Assembly: GCA_009760855.2 (NCBI GenBank)
Contig: WPIO01000023.1
Coordinates: 2,954,001 to 3,018,000, forward strand
Direction of reading: 5' to 3'
Length of the DNA: 64,000 nt
DNA from: Cristatella mucedo
Lineage: Eukaryota; Bryozoa; Phylactolaemata; Cristatellidae
Part shown: in pieces, positions 1-33,299 of the stretch
Layout of the letters: each line of letters opens with the position of its first letter
Numbering within the stretch: the stretch's first letter is position 1
Translations under genes and position numbers: made by a program
The notes under the pieces: model-generated
Databases searched by the model: none
The model's input: the letters and a program-made list of their open reading frames with translations, nothing else
Told to the model about the DNA's origin: nothing

Positions 1-279
1 TTCTTAGCGTTTTGGTCACTCACAGTTGGCCTTTAGTGTCTCGTGCTCGCACGGTCGTCCAACGGACACTTTGCATGTTCGTAGAGACAACGCAACCTAA
101 GGCTTCATTTCTTCTATTTGATGCACCTATGGGTATATTGCCCATGCTGCCTGTAGGCCATGCAAATTTTTTGCGAAGCTTGTGGGGAACGAAGCATCGG
201 CATCTAGTTGTTCTTTCTGTGCTTATATGTGCTGACTCCGTTCATGCTATCACCAACCCATTGACGTGCTTCTTTTCCA

Positions 280-510
280 CTAGGTAAGGGGGGTTGCTCT
301 TCACGACCGAGATTCCGAGGTCGTGGGTTCGAATCCTGTAGTGACCGATCATTTGTTGCCGGGCGATCCTTTGTTGCTGCTGCAAGTAGTGGTGATACAC
401 TGTAAGGCACTTCTGCTGCTATACAAAAGAGGCTGTTAAATCAGCTAGTATTTTCCACCAAATATAAGAGTGCTTAAAAGAGATCCAGCTCTCTTAGGGA
501 TTGTACACAT
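280..510 (+). repeat. SINE-A copy followed by SINE-B-like tail
   Basis: A tRNA-like head holds the pol III B-box sequence GGGTTCGAATCC at about 323-336. The body then runs to CTATACAAAAGAGGCTG and TCAGCTAGTATTTT. The same order recurs at 34.0, 40.8 (minus), 54.1-54.4, 55.2 and 63.7 kb. A short segment resembling the SINE-B 3' end (AGTGCTTAAAAGAGATCC...CTCTTAGGG) follows at about 468-505. Confidence 0.75.
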
Positions 511-1009
511 GCATTATTATTGTTATTCCTATATGCATGGTTTTTTGTTGTGCTGAAGTTGTATGTATGCCGATTTCTTACAGGGCATTTCGTCTGTCAT
601 GCTTGCCACTGTGCTGGCTCATGGACCCAGCTCATGGAGATCGTCGACGGCTCACCTGCCTCAGTCTCCAAAGGCAGCCGGTAGTATTGTAGCTTCGTGG
701 TTATTTGTCCATTTATTTCGCTATTTTGTGCTGCATGCTTGTGGCTAAGACCTGTGTCTCATGGTGTAGCCACGTCTAAGGAGCATCGGTGAGCTTGTCC
801 AGGGTTTTCACCTCCCATATTTCTCCCGGTGGTTTTCTTGCCTTCCACTTTTGTCACAGAGTGCATTTTATTAAATATACAGATTCAGTAAAGTAATGCA
901 TGCAGGGCCATTCTATCTGAGCAAACAATTATATTTTGTTCTAACTGCAATGTGTACTTCTTGATTATTGTAATTTCCTTTTGCCCGGCTACCACAAAAG
1001 GCAACCAGG

Positions 1010-1610
1010 CCACTTCAGCTGGCTATGAGTATGGCTGCAAGGCTAGTTTTTAAGTCCCAGAGGTTTGACCACGTGTCTCCTTTGCTAAAAGAGCTAGGAT
1101 GGATACCGGTTGAGCAACGGATACAGAGCAAAGTTCTTATGCTGACCCACAAGGCCCACCACGGCTTGGCTCCTTCGTTCCTAGCTGAATTGCTGCATCA
1201 GTTTCAACCTCTTCGCACCCTCAGATCCTGTGTGGACAATAAATTAGCTGTTTCATTCCTCCGCTTAAAGACCGTTGGTGACAGATGGTTTAGCTCTGCT
1301 GGTCCTAGACTGTGGAACTCGCTTTCACAATTCTTATGCAACGACAACTACTCTCTTGCTGCCGACTATGGCTCATCTTTTACAGTGGTTCTGAGCTGCT
1401 ACTTCCATGCTTCTCACTACCTCAACTGCTCTGCTATGCTTCCCTGCTACCTCTGCTATGCTTCCCACTTTCTCTTTGTTGCGTGAGATGAAGTCTGTTC
1501 GCTACCGAATGTGCACCGAAAGCCGCTTAGGCTATGCGTGCGCTATACAAAACTCTCCTGCCTAACACCCACATAGTCTTTATGGCTTTTTACGAACTCA
1601 CTACCTTATA
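1010..1610 (+). mobile_element. LINE (CR1/L2-type), C-terminus of ORF2 and 3' UTR, subfamily P
   Basis: The frame at 1025-1486 encodes the typical reverse-transcriptase C-terminal tail of CR1/L2-like LINEs. It reads AARLVFKSQRFDHVSPLLKE, VEQRIQSKVLMLTHKAHHGLAP, then KTVGDRWFSSAGPRLWNSL. The 3' UTR (TGCTTCCCACTTTCTCTTTG ... TGCGCTATACAAAACTCTCC) is shared with copies at 33.3-33.8 kb (minus) and 46.1-46.3 kb. The copy is 5'-truncated, and its open tail suggests it is one of the less decayed. Confidence 0.8.
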
Positions 1611-2755
1611 AAAGAGGATCTATAGGCATTCCAAATCGGCCAAGGTCCTGCAAACTCAGGTCATAGGTTCTCCAGGCAGAAATTACTATGCACAAGTGTG
1701 ACAAAGTGCCTGAGTTGAGAAAAACAGAAAGATGCAGATTTTTTTTATCCAGCCTTGCAGGTATGAGTTCAGAAACATTCAACCCAAGGGCCTGTATCAT
1801 TTGGAACCAATTTTGCATTAGGGTGGTGAGTAGATTGTTTTTCAGTAAGTTGGCCGTTGAAGATATTCATGTCGGCAATGTGTGAATGCAACCTCGTGCG
1901 ATCAACATTATTAGATACTAACAATAATTGTAGCCATAAGGCCTTGAGGTTCCAAAAAAGCTTGAACGAGCGCCTCCCGACTGCCACATTAGAAATGCAC
2001 TAAAGGCACTAACAAGATCTAGAATCACTTTGCTTAGTGATTTGTGTTATTTAAAAAACATACTGCTTTAAAAAAGACCCATAGTTTAGTAGCTAGTGTT
2101 ATTTAAAAAAAATAGTGTTATATTCGAGTAGGAACTCTGGCAAGCAACATTTACTAAATAAGGCACAGGTAAGCATTACTAAGCTCACCGGAATAAAGAA
2201 GACAAGTTCACTGGGTTAAAGGGAAAGCACCTGACAGACATGCTTCTAGCTGGAACTTGAATGTTTTAAAGTCCTTAGTAGTCGTTCTTAAGTTGTGAAC
2301 ATACCGTATTGCATTAGGCTTAGTTTTCCATCAAACTCAGCAAGTTCGCAGTTTAACTAGCCAGGTTCATCCCTGTTGTGCAATCTTACATGCTTGTTGA
2401 TGTACAATTGTTAGCATTATGGAATGGCAGTACAGTTTGGTCCAGGCCTCTAGCCAGCGTATTCGTTGTCTTGCTCCTGTCTCTTTTTTTTTACTTGTTT
2501 TCTTGCTCCTGTCTCTCTTTCTCTCTCAATTGTCTGTCGTCTTCCTTGCCCACCTTTCTCTGTAGCCCTGTCTCCATCTTTCTGTCTTTTACTCTCTGTC
2601 GGTTGGTCTGTCTGTCTCTGTCTTTCTATCTCACTGTCTTTCTGTCTGTATATTATTGTCCTTATCCCACCTCCTTCTCACCCTGTCTCTTACGACTATC
2701 AGAGTGCATGGTGATATTGTCGGTTTGTTAACTTTTGTTGGTGTCTGTGTTTAAG
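1611..2755. other. No supported gene
   Basis: I see no recognisable coding sequence. There is a pyrimidine-rich stretch at about 2460-2700 (TCTGTCTxTCT type) whose open frames are low-complexity Ser/Leu/Cys strings. Confidence 0.5.
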
Positions 2756-2921
2756 GAAGGCGGTTCGATATGCTGGTGCCTGCAAAAATCTGAAAGGAAG
2801 AGCAACAGCAGTTCAGTATGGTGAACGACAATTGACATTTGGTGATTTGCTTGAAGGCAAGCGATTGGTCCATCTCTCGTCAAGGGAATTTTGTGATGTT
2901 ACAACTCGTCTAGAGATTCAG
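2756..2921 (+). CDS. Orphan exon-like ORF, unrecognised
   Basis: An open frame of 55 codons is flanked by a pyrimidine-rich acceptor (GTGTTTAAG) and a donor-like CAG|GTTCGT. It includes RYAGACKNLKGRATAVQYGE and LVHLSSREFCDVTTRLEIQ. Residue usage looks protein-like. I do not recognise it, and it does not align with the known Twinkle N-terminus. Its exit phase (0) does not match the entry phase (2) of the exon at 8746, so it cannot be joined directly. It could be an upstream Twinkle exon of a divergent N-terminus, an exon of another gene, or chance. Confidence 0.35.
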
Positions 2922-3591
2922 GTTCGTTTTAATAAATGCACACTCGGCCATACCTTGCCTAAAATCCGGCAGCACCTTATATGTGGCTGATTAGCGATCA
3001 TGGCTGCTTTCTTTGGTGAGTAACTTGCTGCCAAGGTTTAGGTAATGTCTAATGCAAAATTCCTCTGTGTTTTCGTGGAATTTTTCGGAGTAAGTGTCAA
3101 TTGCCGTTGGCATTAGTAGGACTTGGCTGGACACAAGTCGTCTTTGTGATAGGAATATATTGTTATCCTCAATTAATCCTAAGCGGGCACATGATTTTGT
3201 AACAGCCGATGTCAGGCCAACGTCTAGAAAGCAATCTTTTTGGTACTGCCTGCACGGCAAATATCGTTATTGTTGCTGTCACTCCTATTGCTTCTGGGGT
3301 ACTACACAGTTCCTATGGCTTCACAACCCTTTCATTGCCAGATATATTGGAATTGCATGCTTCTCAGTTTGCTTAAGACTACAGCCTGATAAACCTGACA
3401 ACAAGGTTTGCTTGGTGTCATAACTCACTGTGGTGTAGGTGTGTGATACCAGTTTGCTGTGACCGTATGCACGCGTCCTATAGGGACAGTCCATTTTTTG
3501 AAGCTGCTTGAGCGCCAGGCATTGACGCTCGTAGCCACCGTGCCCCAGTCGGCTGATGCTTGTGGAATGCCGCTTCACGGAAGCGTGCGGC

Positions 3592-3686
3592 TGTGCTTCT
3601 TGTCGCCGGCTGTGCTTCTTGTCGCCGGCTGTGCTTCTTGTCGCCGGCTGTGCTTCTTGTCGCCGGCTGTGCTTCTTGTCGCCCGC
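3592..3686. repeat. 19-bp tandem repeat, five copies
   Basis: The unit TGTGCTTCTTGTCGCCGGC repeats head to tail at 3592, 3611, 3630, 3649 and 3668; only the last copy differs (CCCGC end). It creates an artificial open frame on both strands. Confidence 0.95.
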
Positions 3687-3796
3687 CGTCAGCGTTCACA
3701 CGTCAGTCTTGAGAACAAGCTTTTAATGGCAAGTGGACAAGAGCCAAACTAGCAAGGCTCGCCGCTTGGCTGTAGAGCAGGAGCAAAGGCAGTAAT

Positions 3797-4070
3797 GATA
3801 ATAATAATAATAATGCACTTGATAAAGCGCCCTCAGAGATCTCTTTCTAGGTGCTTTACATTTGCTGCAAAGTGAAATGCAATTGAATGGTAAGTAAAAC
3901 CATGCTTGAAAAACAAACAAAATGAATAATATGGTTAGGGGTGACATGCACAGGGTCAGCATGCAAATGTGGTTAGTGGCAGCATGCACAGTGTCAGCAC
4001 GCATAAGCACATCAAGGACGAATCACAGGGACCCACCGAATGCTGTCCTAAATAGGTGTGTTGTGTGGCA
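3797..4070 (-). mobile_element. LINE 3' UTR, subfamily Y, 5'-truncated
   Basis: Reading the minus strand, the element ends in (TTA)n after the conserved tail GCGCCCTCAGAG/TAAAGC (as AATAATAATAATGCACTTGATAAAGCGCC on the plus strand). It includes the repeated modules GGTTAGxGGxxACATGCACA and GTCAGCATGCA. The same 3' UTR occurs at 10.6, 39.0 and 46.7 kb in minus orientation and at 22.2 and 54.2 kb in plus. Confidence 0.75.
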
Positions 4071-4669
4071 GGAGTGAGACACGCTGCTTTTCGAGAGTGC
4101 ATGATGTCGCTTGTGTATTAAATATTCCACGGTTTTCGTCTCGACATACATTTGAGACCACTTCTTGCGTTTGAAGACTGTTAGCAATGGATGACTTGTC
4201 TTAGCAGAGCTGTCAAAACACTTGAGAACTTTCTCTTTAGTCGCATGTGCTACCACTTCTATCCTTAGCATTTTCGTTGATAGTCTTCTTAAATAAGCTT
4301 ACTTGTTAAATAATACTTCTCACCTGTTGCTGTTGAATGCGATGAAGGGCGCACGCTGGTGATTTTGCACCGTAAGCTGCTTTGGCTTTTAATACTTGCT
4401 ATCGAGCAAGGCAGCAACTTCGTCCTCATGGATTTGTAGACGCACAGGCGTGCCCACACACACACACACAGGTGTGTGAATAAATAAATAAATAAATAAA
4501 TAAATATATATATATATATATATCGTAGTGACTAGCTTCTGCCTATCATTGCCGCTTGTGGAACTTTGCCATGCCATACTAATGGGTATTACACGGTGTA
4601 GAAGACATCCGTGCCACATTTTGTGCAACATCCAGCAAGAAGGAGACCTAAGAGACTTAAACAAAATCC
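4071..4669. other. Non-coding with simple repeats
   Basis: A short CA tract lies at about 4456-4470, (AAAT)n at 4480-4503 and (TA)n at 4503-4523. Nothing else is recognised. Confidence 0.6.
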
Positions 4670-4920
4670 TAGATTACTTAGATTACCCCATACTTTGATT
4701 GCCCACCTGGTGGCTTGTGGCTTTTGACATCAATGAATGCTCTGAATTCTTCCGCCATAAGATAAAACCTAAACCAGTGCAGTGCAATGCCAATGATACC
4801 CAAATGAGACGACCGAGATGCTGCACAGCCGGTTGGGAGACTGAAAACCACGTCAACGTTCTCGAGAAGATCAGTGTGCAGGTGGTGGTTCTGTCTCTGG
4901 AGTGATTAGCTCTGAAACAG
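4670..4920 (-). mobile_element. LINE reverse-transcriptase fragment
   Basis: The minus strand reads LGIIGIALHWFRFYL followed by FIDVKS and QSKYGV. These line up with the CR1/L2 RT segment (GITGTALKWFRSYLSGR...VDVDG...YGVPQGS) with several changes. It is a short isolated piece with no 3' end. Confidence 0.55.
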
Positions 4921-5929
4921 AATAATGTGTACTGGGTCTAGATCTCACTTATTCATGAGTGACCTTATAATTGCCTCTCGGAAGGATGCTGAGATAAAGC
5001 CTGATGTTAAGGACACATTTTGCTTCTTGATCGCCTGTGCGGTACTGAGGCTGGATTCTCTGTAGCTGGGTTTTCACCGGACTCTTTACAGCTTAACGGC
5101 AGAACTGGCACACTCTATCTATAAATACTGCTTCAAAAATGATCCGATGCTCGTACTCACTGACTCAGTGAAGGTGCTATTAAATTCTGTAAGTCTTTTC
5201 AGCGTGGATCATAAGGCAAAGCAGGCGGACACTATAGCCCATGCTTTTGCCGGCAGGAAAGGTCTCATGCATTGCCTATGCCGGATGAAATTGGAAACAT
5301 ACACTAACTAGGCAGACACAGAAATGATGTACTTTTTGCTAACCACCATATGGGAGGAGTCTCCTACTGGGCATGCATTAAAACCAACAAAAAAAGGGCA
5401 GTTATGCTGGAGTGACGTTGTATCAATTTTTCTTCTTTATTTTTGATGCTTAACTGGCTCATGGGAAAAATTTGCAATATGCAATCCCATATCATTGCTA
5501 TGCCTCAGGCTAGCTAGACGTTACCCCGAAGACACTGTGCATTGTCAGTTTTTTTATAGGGACTTACAAGCAAAACATTGGATGAATTCGGAGTTCACGC
5601 CTCGTCAGACTGTCAAAGCCTTTTGTTACCATCATTTCATACTGACCTTACTGTGCAGAGTGTGCGAAAGATTGCAGATGCAGCCGATGGACGTATATCA
5701 ATCCGTAACATTCCAAGGTCAGTCGTTGCAGTTTTCTCGTTTAGACAGTTCCAGCAGCTTGTGCACATAATTAGTGGTATCTGCTATACTTATTCCTTAT
5801 TCAGAAAACTGACACCTGCGTACTAAGGATCCCAGAGTAAAGAGTTTACGCCTGACAGCATTAAAGATACACAGTGCTGCAATTAGAATAGGAGTGGTTT
5901 CCTGTGTTAGCTGCATGGAACTTTGCACT
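4921..5929. other. No supported gene
   Basis: The overlapping open frames at 5495-5826 (91 and 82 codons) have no recognisable domain and no good splice context. They may belong to the 5' side of the LINE copy that begins about 5930. Confidence 0.4.
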
Positions 5930-6465
5930 GCCTTCTTGTAGCAACAGACATGCTAGGCTCGTCTGACGTGAGTGTCGAAGTTACCACATCACACCACTTA
6001 TTGCCAACCTGCACTGGCTCCCAATCAATCAGGGTATAGACTTCAAGGTTCTGTCTCTTACTTTTAGGTCCCTTCATTCTCTGGCTCCAGCCTACCTATC
6101 AGAACTACTCCCCCACCAGGCCAAGAATCGTGCAACTCGCTGTTCTGACACGAGTCGTTTAGCCATACCTGGTACGAGCCTCAAATCCTTTGGAGATCGT
6201 GCCATTAAGTCAAATACTCCCTAAGCCTGGAACTCTACCGATGCATGTCACAATGTCCACTGGCATAACGACATTAAAAGAACCTTGAAACACCTATTTA
6301 TTGCAGCATTTGGCCCTTTGTGTACGTATGCCTGCTTACACTGTGCTTGCTGCTTGTGTGTTACCACCAATCATTTGGTAATGCTTTCTATACAGCATCT
6401 ATAATGTGCTTAGAAAGAGATAAAATTCTCTGTGGGCGCTATGCAAATTTATTATTATTATTATT
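5930..6465 (+). mobile_element. LINE C-terminus and 3' UTR, subfamily X
   Basis: The remains of the ORF2 tail are present with stops and frameshifts (CACCACTTATTGCCAACCTG, TGGCTCCAATCAATCAGGG region). The 3' UTR with ACCAATCATTTGGTAATGCT ends in ATGCAAATTTATTATTATTATT. It matches 35.4-35.9 kb and 41.6-41.7 kb copies closely over the 3' 200 bp. Confidence 0.75.
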
Positions 6466-8745
6466 ACTATTATCTGTACGCTGCCCTGTAAGGTGCTGGT
6501 CATACTTACGAACCGTAAGAGAGGCATGTGTGTACCTGCGTCAGCAGCGGAACTGGTGTACACAAATGCAGCTGCCGCTTCGGTGCTGTGCAAGAAGCAT
6601 TTTGTAACCATGGATGCTCTTAAGTACTCTTCAATGTATGAATGTAAGGTTAGCCAGATTTGTATGAACGGTTGATAGTGTTTCGTTTTTTATTTGGGAG
6701 TCATTGCCGGCATTATAAAATTAATTTTTAAAATGTCGACAATATTGACAATATTGTTGACAATATTTAAAATTGTTTAAAATTTTATTGAATATTGTTG
6801 ACAATATTTAAAAATGTTGACATGTTAACAATAATCATGTTTTTTTAATCAAGTGAGATGTTGCCTTCTCCCGTGACAATTTCCTCCAACTCCTCTCCCC
6901 AAATATTGATCCAGAATGTTCCCCGGCCCGTCAGCAAACTGGAATTTATTCTGAATGTCGCCCACGTCATTCTCTTTCTCCTCGTTCTTTCTTTCCTCCA
7001 CATCCTTCTCTTCTTCTTGCTGCTGTAGATGGCTTGGGCACCGTGTTCAGTCAGGATCGACACATTGCTGTTATTCACACTGCGGACAAAAATGCCGGAC
7101 CGCAAGAGCTGGCAGTAGCACCTGCATCACTGCAGTAATTTTACCTTTTTTAAAATTAAAAATATTAAAAATGCTCTGTAAATATGGTTGTCTTTTACAA
7201 GACATTTTAAAATGCCTATTTTAAAACACATTTATAATTCATTCACCCCTTGCGCATTGATGGACTGAAGTCAGTGTAGGTGGGGGATATGATCGAGTCC
7301 TGGTGTGAGCATTAGCATCCAAGTTATATCACTGCTTTGCACGTCTCTATCTTGATTATGCATTATGTGATGTGGACGCCAAGATATTAACTGTGCAGAT
7401 GTTTGGGTTTTCAAGCGATGGTGGCTGCTGTCCAGGAATAGTGCCAATGGTTACTTGCAGGTCTTCCAGCTTCCACCGTGGTGCCAAGCCAACGCTGCTT
7501 AATTCCTAAATCCTTCTGGAAGCTGGCTAAGCAATCTGATTAGCTGCCCAAAGTGAATCCATCGGTTTTTCGGGGCCTGTTATGCTGCTTTATTTATGCC
7601 TGTTGTGATGGGTTGTAGTGGCCGGCTCTGGCTCGTCAGCTGCTAATTAATTCATAATGCATGACAGCTGCTACCCATGTGCTGTGTTGCTCTCATGTAG
7701 AGTGGCTAGCACGATCATCCATCTTTGACGATATCTCTACTCATTGTGAAAAAGATTGGGGTTTCTTCACTCATAATGAAATTATACTTTGTCCTTCTTG
7801 AATACTGGCCATTAGCTCAATTTGCCATATCGGAGGGTAGTGGATTTGCTCCAAAAAATAACCTCACAGTTGCACACGATTTCCCGAACGCCTCCAGACA
7901 GCCTCAACGGATACCTATTTTCTGGTTTTCGATCATATCTGCAATCATATCTGTCTTAAGATGTGCCTTGGCATTTGAGGACAGCTGTTTATAAGCTATA
8001 TTTGCTGGGTTCATGTAACCTTGCTCACGTTTACTCCATCGTCAGCATTCTTTGCCGTACTCTAAGCAAGCACTGCTCATCAACGTGTTCATTTCTGCAT
8101 TGTTATGATGATAATGGACCGTTTGTTTCATTCTGCTAACTTGTATCAGCATGCAATAGATCGATGTGTAAGCCCTTCACGTCTTTCAAAATGGTGAATT
8201 GTATAAAAAAAAAATGCAGAACCAGGTAATTTTTCAGCGGCAGCTGTCGGTCAATATCGTTTCTGGGTGGGATGTAAAATCGCTTTTGGCATGCAGCTTG
8301 CATTGAAAAAGTTCAGCTTGGGCTTGACCAACTACCTTTGCATTCAGCTTCCCACGAGGCCGGTACCTCCGAGTGGGGACACCTTTGAAGTAGCCTTCTT
8401 CTGATAAAGGTTGAAAACAATGCTTGATAATTCTTGCTTTCGACTTCAGGCTGATAATACCCCCTACTCCACTTGAGACAAGTGTTACTGTTGCTAGCTT
8501 TCTCATTGCTCATTGTGCAATGAGCTTATGCCTATGCCGATAGCCGTTGTGACAAAGCCATAGCAAGACCAAATATGTGGCTTAATGCAATGCGTGGACA
8601 GACAAGCTTTCATTTTTTGTTGCCATTTTGACTAGATTGAAACCTGTCAGGGTGATGGCCAAATGTCAATCCGATCTTTGCTTTTTTTGGTGATGAAATG
8701 GACAGCAATGGTTGGCATCACTTACCGTCTGCTTCTTTGTTATAG
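6466..8745. other. Intergenic/intronic, no supported gene
   Basis: It contains an AT-rich patch at 6722-6830 with repeated CAATATTGTTGACAATATTT-like units. The minus-strand frame at 8234-8506 (90 codons) has no recognised domain. If TWNK starts upstream, this is its intron. Confidence 0.4.
6722..6830. repeat. AT-rich patch with GACAATATT repeats
   Basis: The motif (G/T)GACAATATT occurs about five times within roughly 110 bases, several times as the near-palindrome AATATTGTTGACAATATT. It could form small hairpins. Confidence 0.6.
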
Positions 8746-29539
<20,794 letters not shown>

Positions 29540-30679
29540 AACAGCGACTCACCTCCACCTGGTGCCCAATCTCGATCGTGGTAGTCGAGTGCAGGGCGTG
29601 ACAGTACGATTCGGCTGCTTTCTCGGCGGTTGCTTATTTGATTTACTCTGATATTTTATGTCATTGCTGCTACTTCTGCTGCCACTTAAAACAGATAGCA
29701 AGCAAACCTGCCTCTGACAGATGGACCAGCACCGGAAAATTGAAATGCGCCAGTCAGGCACATGCTCGCCAAGCACTGTCCGACACCTAACTCTTGAATA
29801 CTACTCACTCACATACTTATCAGTATATGCTGTCTTATGGCAGGCTGTAGCTGCTTGTGCATGATATGCTGGGAACCTGCCATCAGCAGCATTTGGCACA
29901 CTGGGAAGTGCAATGGCACATGTAGGTTATTAGGTAATATAATAATACCAGGCAGTTGTTCAACAATCGACTTTGCTTCAAGCCCACTAACAAAAATATG
30001 CTAAGATCGATGTATGAGGTTGACCCTTTTCACCAGATAGGTGATCTTTTGCTCAGTTGAAGGTCGCATGTTATGTGACTGGCATCCATCGAAGCGTTTG
30101 CAGTTTCTTGTTTTTTTTTTATAAGGAATGTTTTTAAGAACTATAAACTGTTGTGATAAACAGTCACTTTGGCTATCAGAGATGCAGACGGTGAATTCCA
30201 AAGTACCTGGCCTCTTTTAAGAGTGTATTTTTTTGCTGATTTGATCCCACATATTTGTTCATATTTTTGTAAAAGCATCATCGAGCTTTTATGTAGTGTA
30301 TGGTGCGTGCTGTCATTTGTTCTATATAATGGCCTCAACCATGCGTACCATTGCCGATACCGTTGTATGCTTCTGCGCTGTGAGCATGTTCTTCTATGAA
30401 TTGGAGAAACAATACAGCTTTGACTAAGTTTCTGTGCTTCTACAAAGTGCAGTTGCTGCACTCTTCGATTCGTTCTGTTTCTAGGCACACGGCCTTCCTT
30501 CATTGTCATTGTAACCGACTGAGTATATGTATTTCCATATTTGATTATATTTGCCTTTGGTCTCAGTTCATTTTTATAATCAAGGCTTGATCGAGGCAAT
30601 CACTAACTTGAACCGGGATGATTTTATTATTTCTTCCTTGGATAAAGTTCAATCAACTCGTGCCAGTATGTATAGAGCC
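29540..30679. other. TWNK 3' flank, nothing recognised
   Basis: The TWNK 3' UTR must begin here. No canonical AATAAA was found by eye. The minus-strand frame at 30141-30599 (152 codons) has no recognised domain and unremarkable composition. Confidence 0.45.
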
Positions 30680-31960
30680 TGCCCAAAAATGTTAGCACCA
30701 ACAAGGGCCTCTTTACTTTTTTGACCTCGGCTTGAGTGCATTTCGTATTTACTGCAGAAAAGAATTATGGAAGACCAGCAAAATGTATTTTCTATCAGTC
30801 TCTGCCGTATCGTTGACGTTTTAATGGAGTGAAGTCGGAAATCGCCAGCGTCGGGCCATTGGAGTTATCTCCTCACCACAAGACGGGCTTCGTCTCCAGG
30901 TGCTACGGCGAATCCCACAGCAATGCACCGATGCAATTGCAAGCCTTCTGAGTACCACGGCTAGGCCATTTTGTGTTCAAAGGCTCTCAGCAATAAGCAT
31001 CGGTCAACCGAAGGTGACCTGATTTTCCAAGCTCTTGGAGTGCCAGAAGGGTGCCCTCCTCGTAATAAAAACGAGGATTATTCTAATCGCGCGATTTCGA
31101 GAAGATCGTATTACAGGTGTGGCAGTGAGGTACAATGTGAAGAAGCTAGAACAACCTGTAACGATGAATCGCCTGATATGGAGTGGTAAGCTTCGCTACA
31201 CGACAATGAGAAGGACTTGAAGATGAGGGTGGTGGCAATAAACAGCAGGTTCATCAGCTCATTGAAAATTTATAAAGAACTTGAACTCTCAGGGATTACT
31301 GTCAGTGAAAGAACGATTAGGAAGAGGCTCAATGAGCAAGGTGTGCGGTTCTGAGTTGCAAAGAGGAAGCAGTTACTACAAACAAGGCTTTTGCCTGTAA
31401 ATACCGGCACTGAACCCTAGCTGAGTAGAGCAAAATTTTATGGACTGACGAATCAAAGTTTACCTTCTTTGCTACCTCATGGGGCGCTGCGAGTGTGGAG
31501 AAAAAAATTAGGAAGTAAATCTAGATGTTTGTCTCCAAAAGAGGATGAAATACAGCGTTGGTGGGGTAATGGTATGGGGTTGCTTTAGTGCTGCTGGTGT
31601 AGGGAGCTTGCACTGGGTGCAAGAATAATGAACTCAGAACGCTTCTTGGACGTTTTTCAGAATGTTGGTATTCCATCAGCTCATAGCATACATGGTTTGA
31701 ACTTGAATTTATTAACAGGACAGTGCTCCGAAGCATACGGCAGGCATAGTAAAGGACTTTTTTGACAACTTTGTGCGTCAAGTCTGCGATCACTTTCGGA
31801 CTTAAGAATGGCCTAGGTAGAGTCTAGACTTGAACCCCATTGAACATTTGGGGCATGAGTTGGAGCATAGAATATATGAACAGGTCATCCTTTCACGAAA
31901 TTATAAGGAAATATTTAAACTTCTGCATAAGTAATGGCAGGAAATCTCATCTGACATGTC
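30680..31960 (+). mobile_element. Tc1/mariner-family element 2, inactive
   Basis: The transposase remains are in order. First is a helix-turn-helix segment (SRFISSLKIYKELELSGITV, ERTIRKRLNEQGVRF). Then come KILWTDESKFTFFAT with the first catalytic Asp at 31447-31449, GVMVWGCFSAAGVG, and INRTVL/QDSAPKHTAG with the second Asp at 31719-31721. Last is SLDLNPIEHLGHELEHRIYEQ with Glu at 31842-31844. Stop codons and a frameshift between the first and second Asp inactivate it. The ends are approximate, as I found no convincing TIR pair. It is not a close relative of element 1. Confidence 0.8.
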
Positions 31961-32200
31961 AAACTGTCGGGGTCAATGCCCAGAAGGCTTCTCGCCGTTA
32001 GAAAAATTGTGGAGGAGCAACGTCCTACTAAATTTGTTTTATTTCATAGCAGTTTTGTGCACAATAAACTGCATCAGCTATGGCATGCTTAAAGCTTATT
32101 TCAACAGTGTTCAGTTTTGCGATTTATCTTGTATATCTACCTACTTAGGCCGAAAACGCAGCGCAAAGATTTTTCGGGCCATCAGGCATTATGGACCTCG

Positions 32201-32350
<150 letters not shown>

Positions 32351-32394
32351 TAGCAGGACTTGCAGCCTGGTGACCCCACATTAGTTGGCCCAGT

Positions 32395-32543
32395 GTTAAG
32401 GCGAGCTCATCTTTAACAACAAAGGTCAAGTAGATTTTATTTCGTGATCGAGGTTTGTGGTTCGAGTCCTGCTGCATATGCGAAGCGCCTGGATAGAGAT
32501 AACCTTCTCTTAGGGTGCTATACAAAATAATTGTATTGTATTA
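32395..32543 (+). repeat. SINE-B copy
   Basis: A tRNA-like B-box (GTGGTTCGAGTCCTG) is followed by GCATATGCGAAGCGCCTGGA, TAGAGATAA...CTCTTAGGGTGCTATACAAA and TTGTATTGTATT. It shares this order with copies at 41.4, 62.1 and 63.84 kb. Confidence 0.75.
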
Positions 32544-33299
32544 ATATGTCACGGCTCTTCGTGGGACAGATGTGCAGCACACGTGACCCGCCCCTCCAAC
32601 GCATTGCAACAGCTACGGGTGTCAATTAACTGAATCACTTGGTAACGTGTAGCCAAAAAAGGTGGCCTCTTGCTGTGTTGAGCGAATTGAACTGGCAGTC
32701 GCTAAGCATTCATTTTAAACCTTGGGCCATACCGCGATAGTTCCTTGCTTCAATTCCTGCTGCAACCTAAATCAGTCGTTCACTCGAAATGTTAAACGTT
32801 GCTAAATTAAATGCTTACAAACAAAGCTATTACCTTGCTTTGTTGCCTGGGCGCTGTGTATGCTTGTGCCAAGAGTACACAGCATCTTCCGGCCGCTACA
32901 ATTGCCAGAAAGTTACCAGGGAGCAGGTTCAGTGTGTCTGGCTTATCCATATGTCGGGTTCCAATGTACTCGCTTGATTTTGAACCTGGTCCTTTGGTAC
33001 CGGGAGCAGTTCACCACATTTCTCGTCCGATTTGAGCCTTGCACGGTGTCTGGTTGAACCAGAACTTTCAGTGTAAGTCCAACCAGGTTTCAATCACACA
33101 AAGTTTCACCATTTACCTCTGCTGCCTCCAAAAAGCATGTAACGTTTAGTCCCATTCAAGCACTTGGTTAGTATGGAGCAGTGTTTTGATGTTATTCTTT
33201 TATTCATACGAGTTCTATTCACCGTTTAACTAATAATACATTAGGTTACATTATCACTGATAAACCCAGCTTTTCCTTTGATAAAGAGGGTTCAGTGAA
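32544..33299. other. No supported gene
   Basis: Open frames at 32789-33057 overlap in three registers, which argues against coding. A possible old tRNA-like piece (CTTCAATTCCTGCTGCAACC) lies near 32750. Confidence 0.4.
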
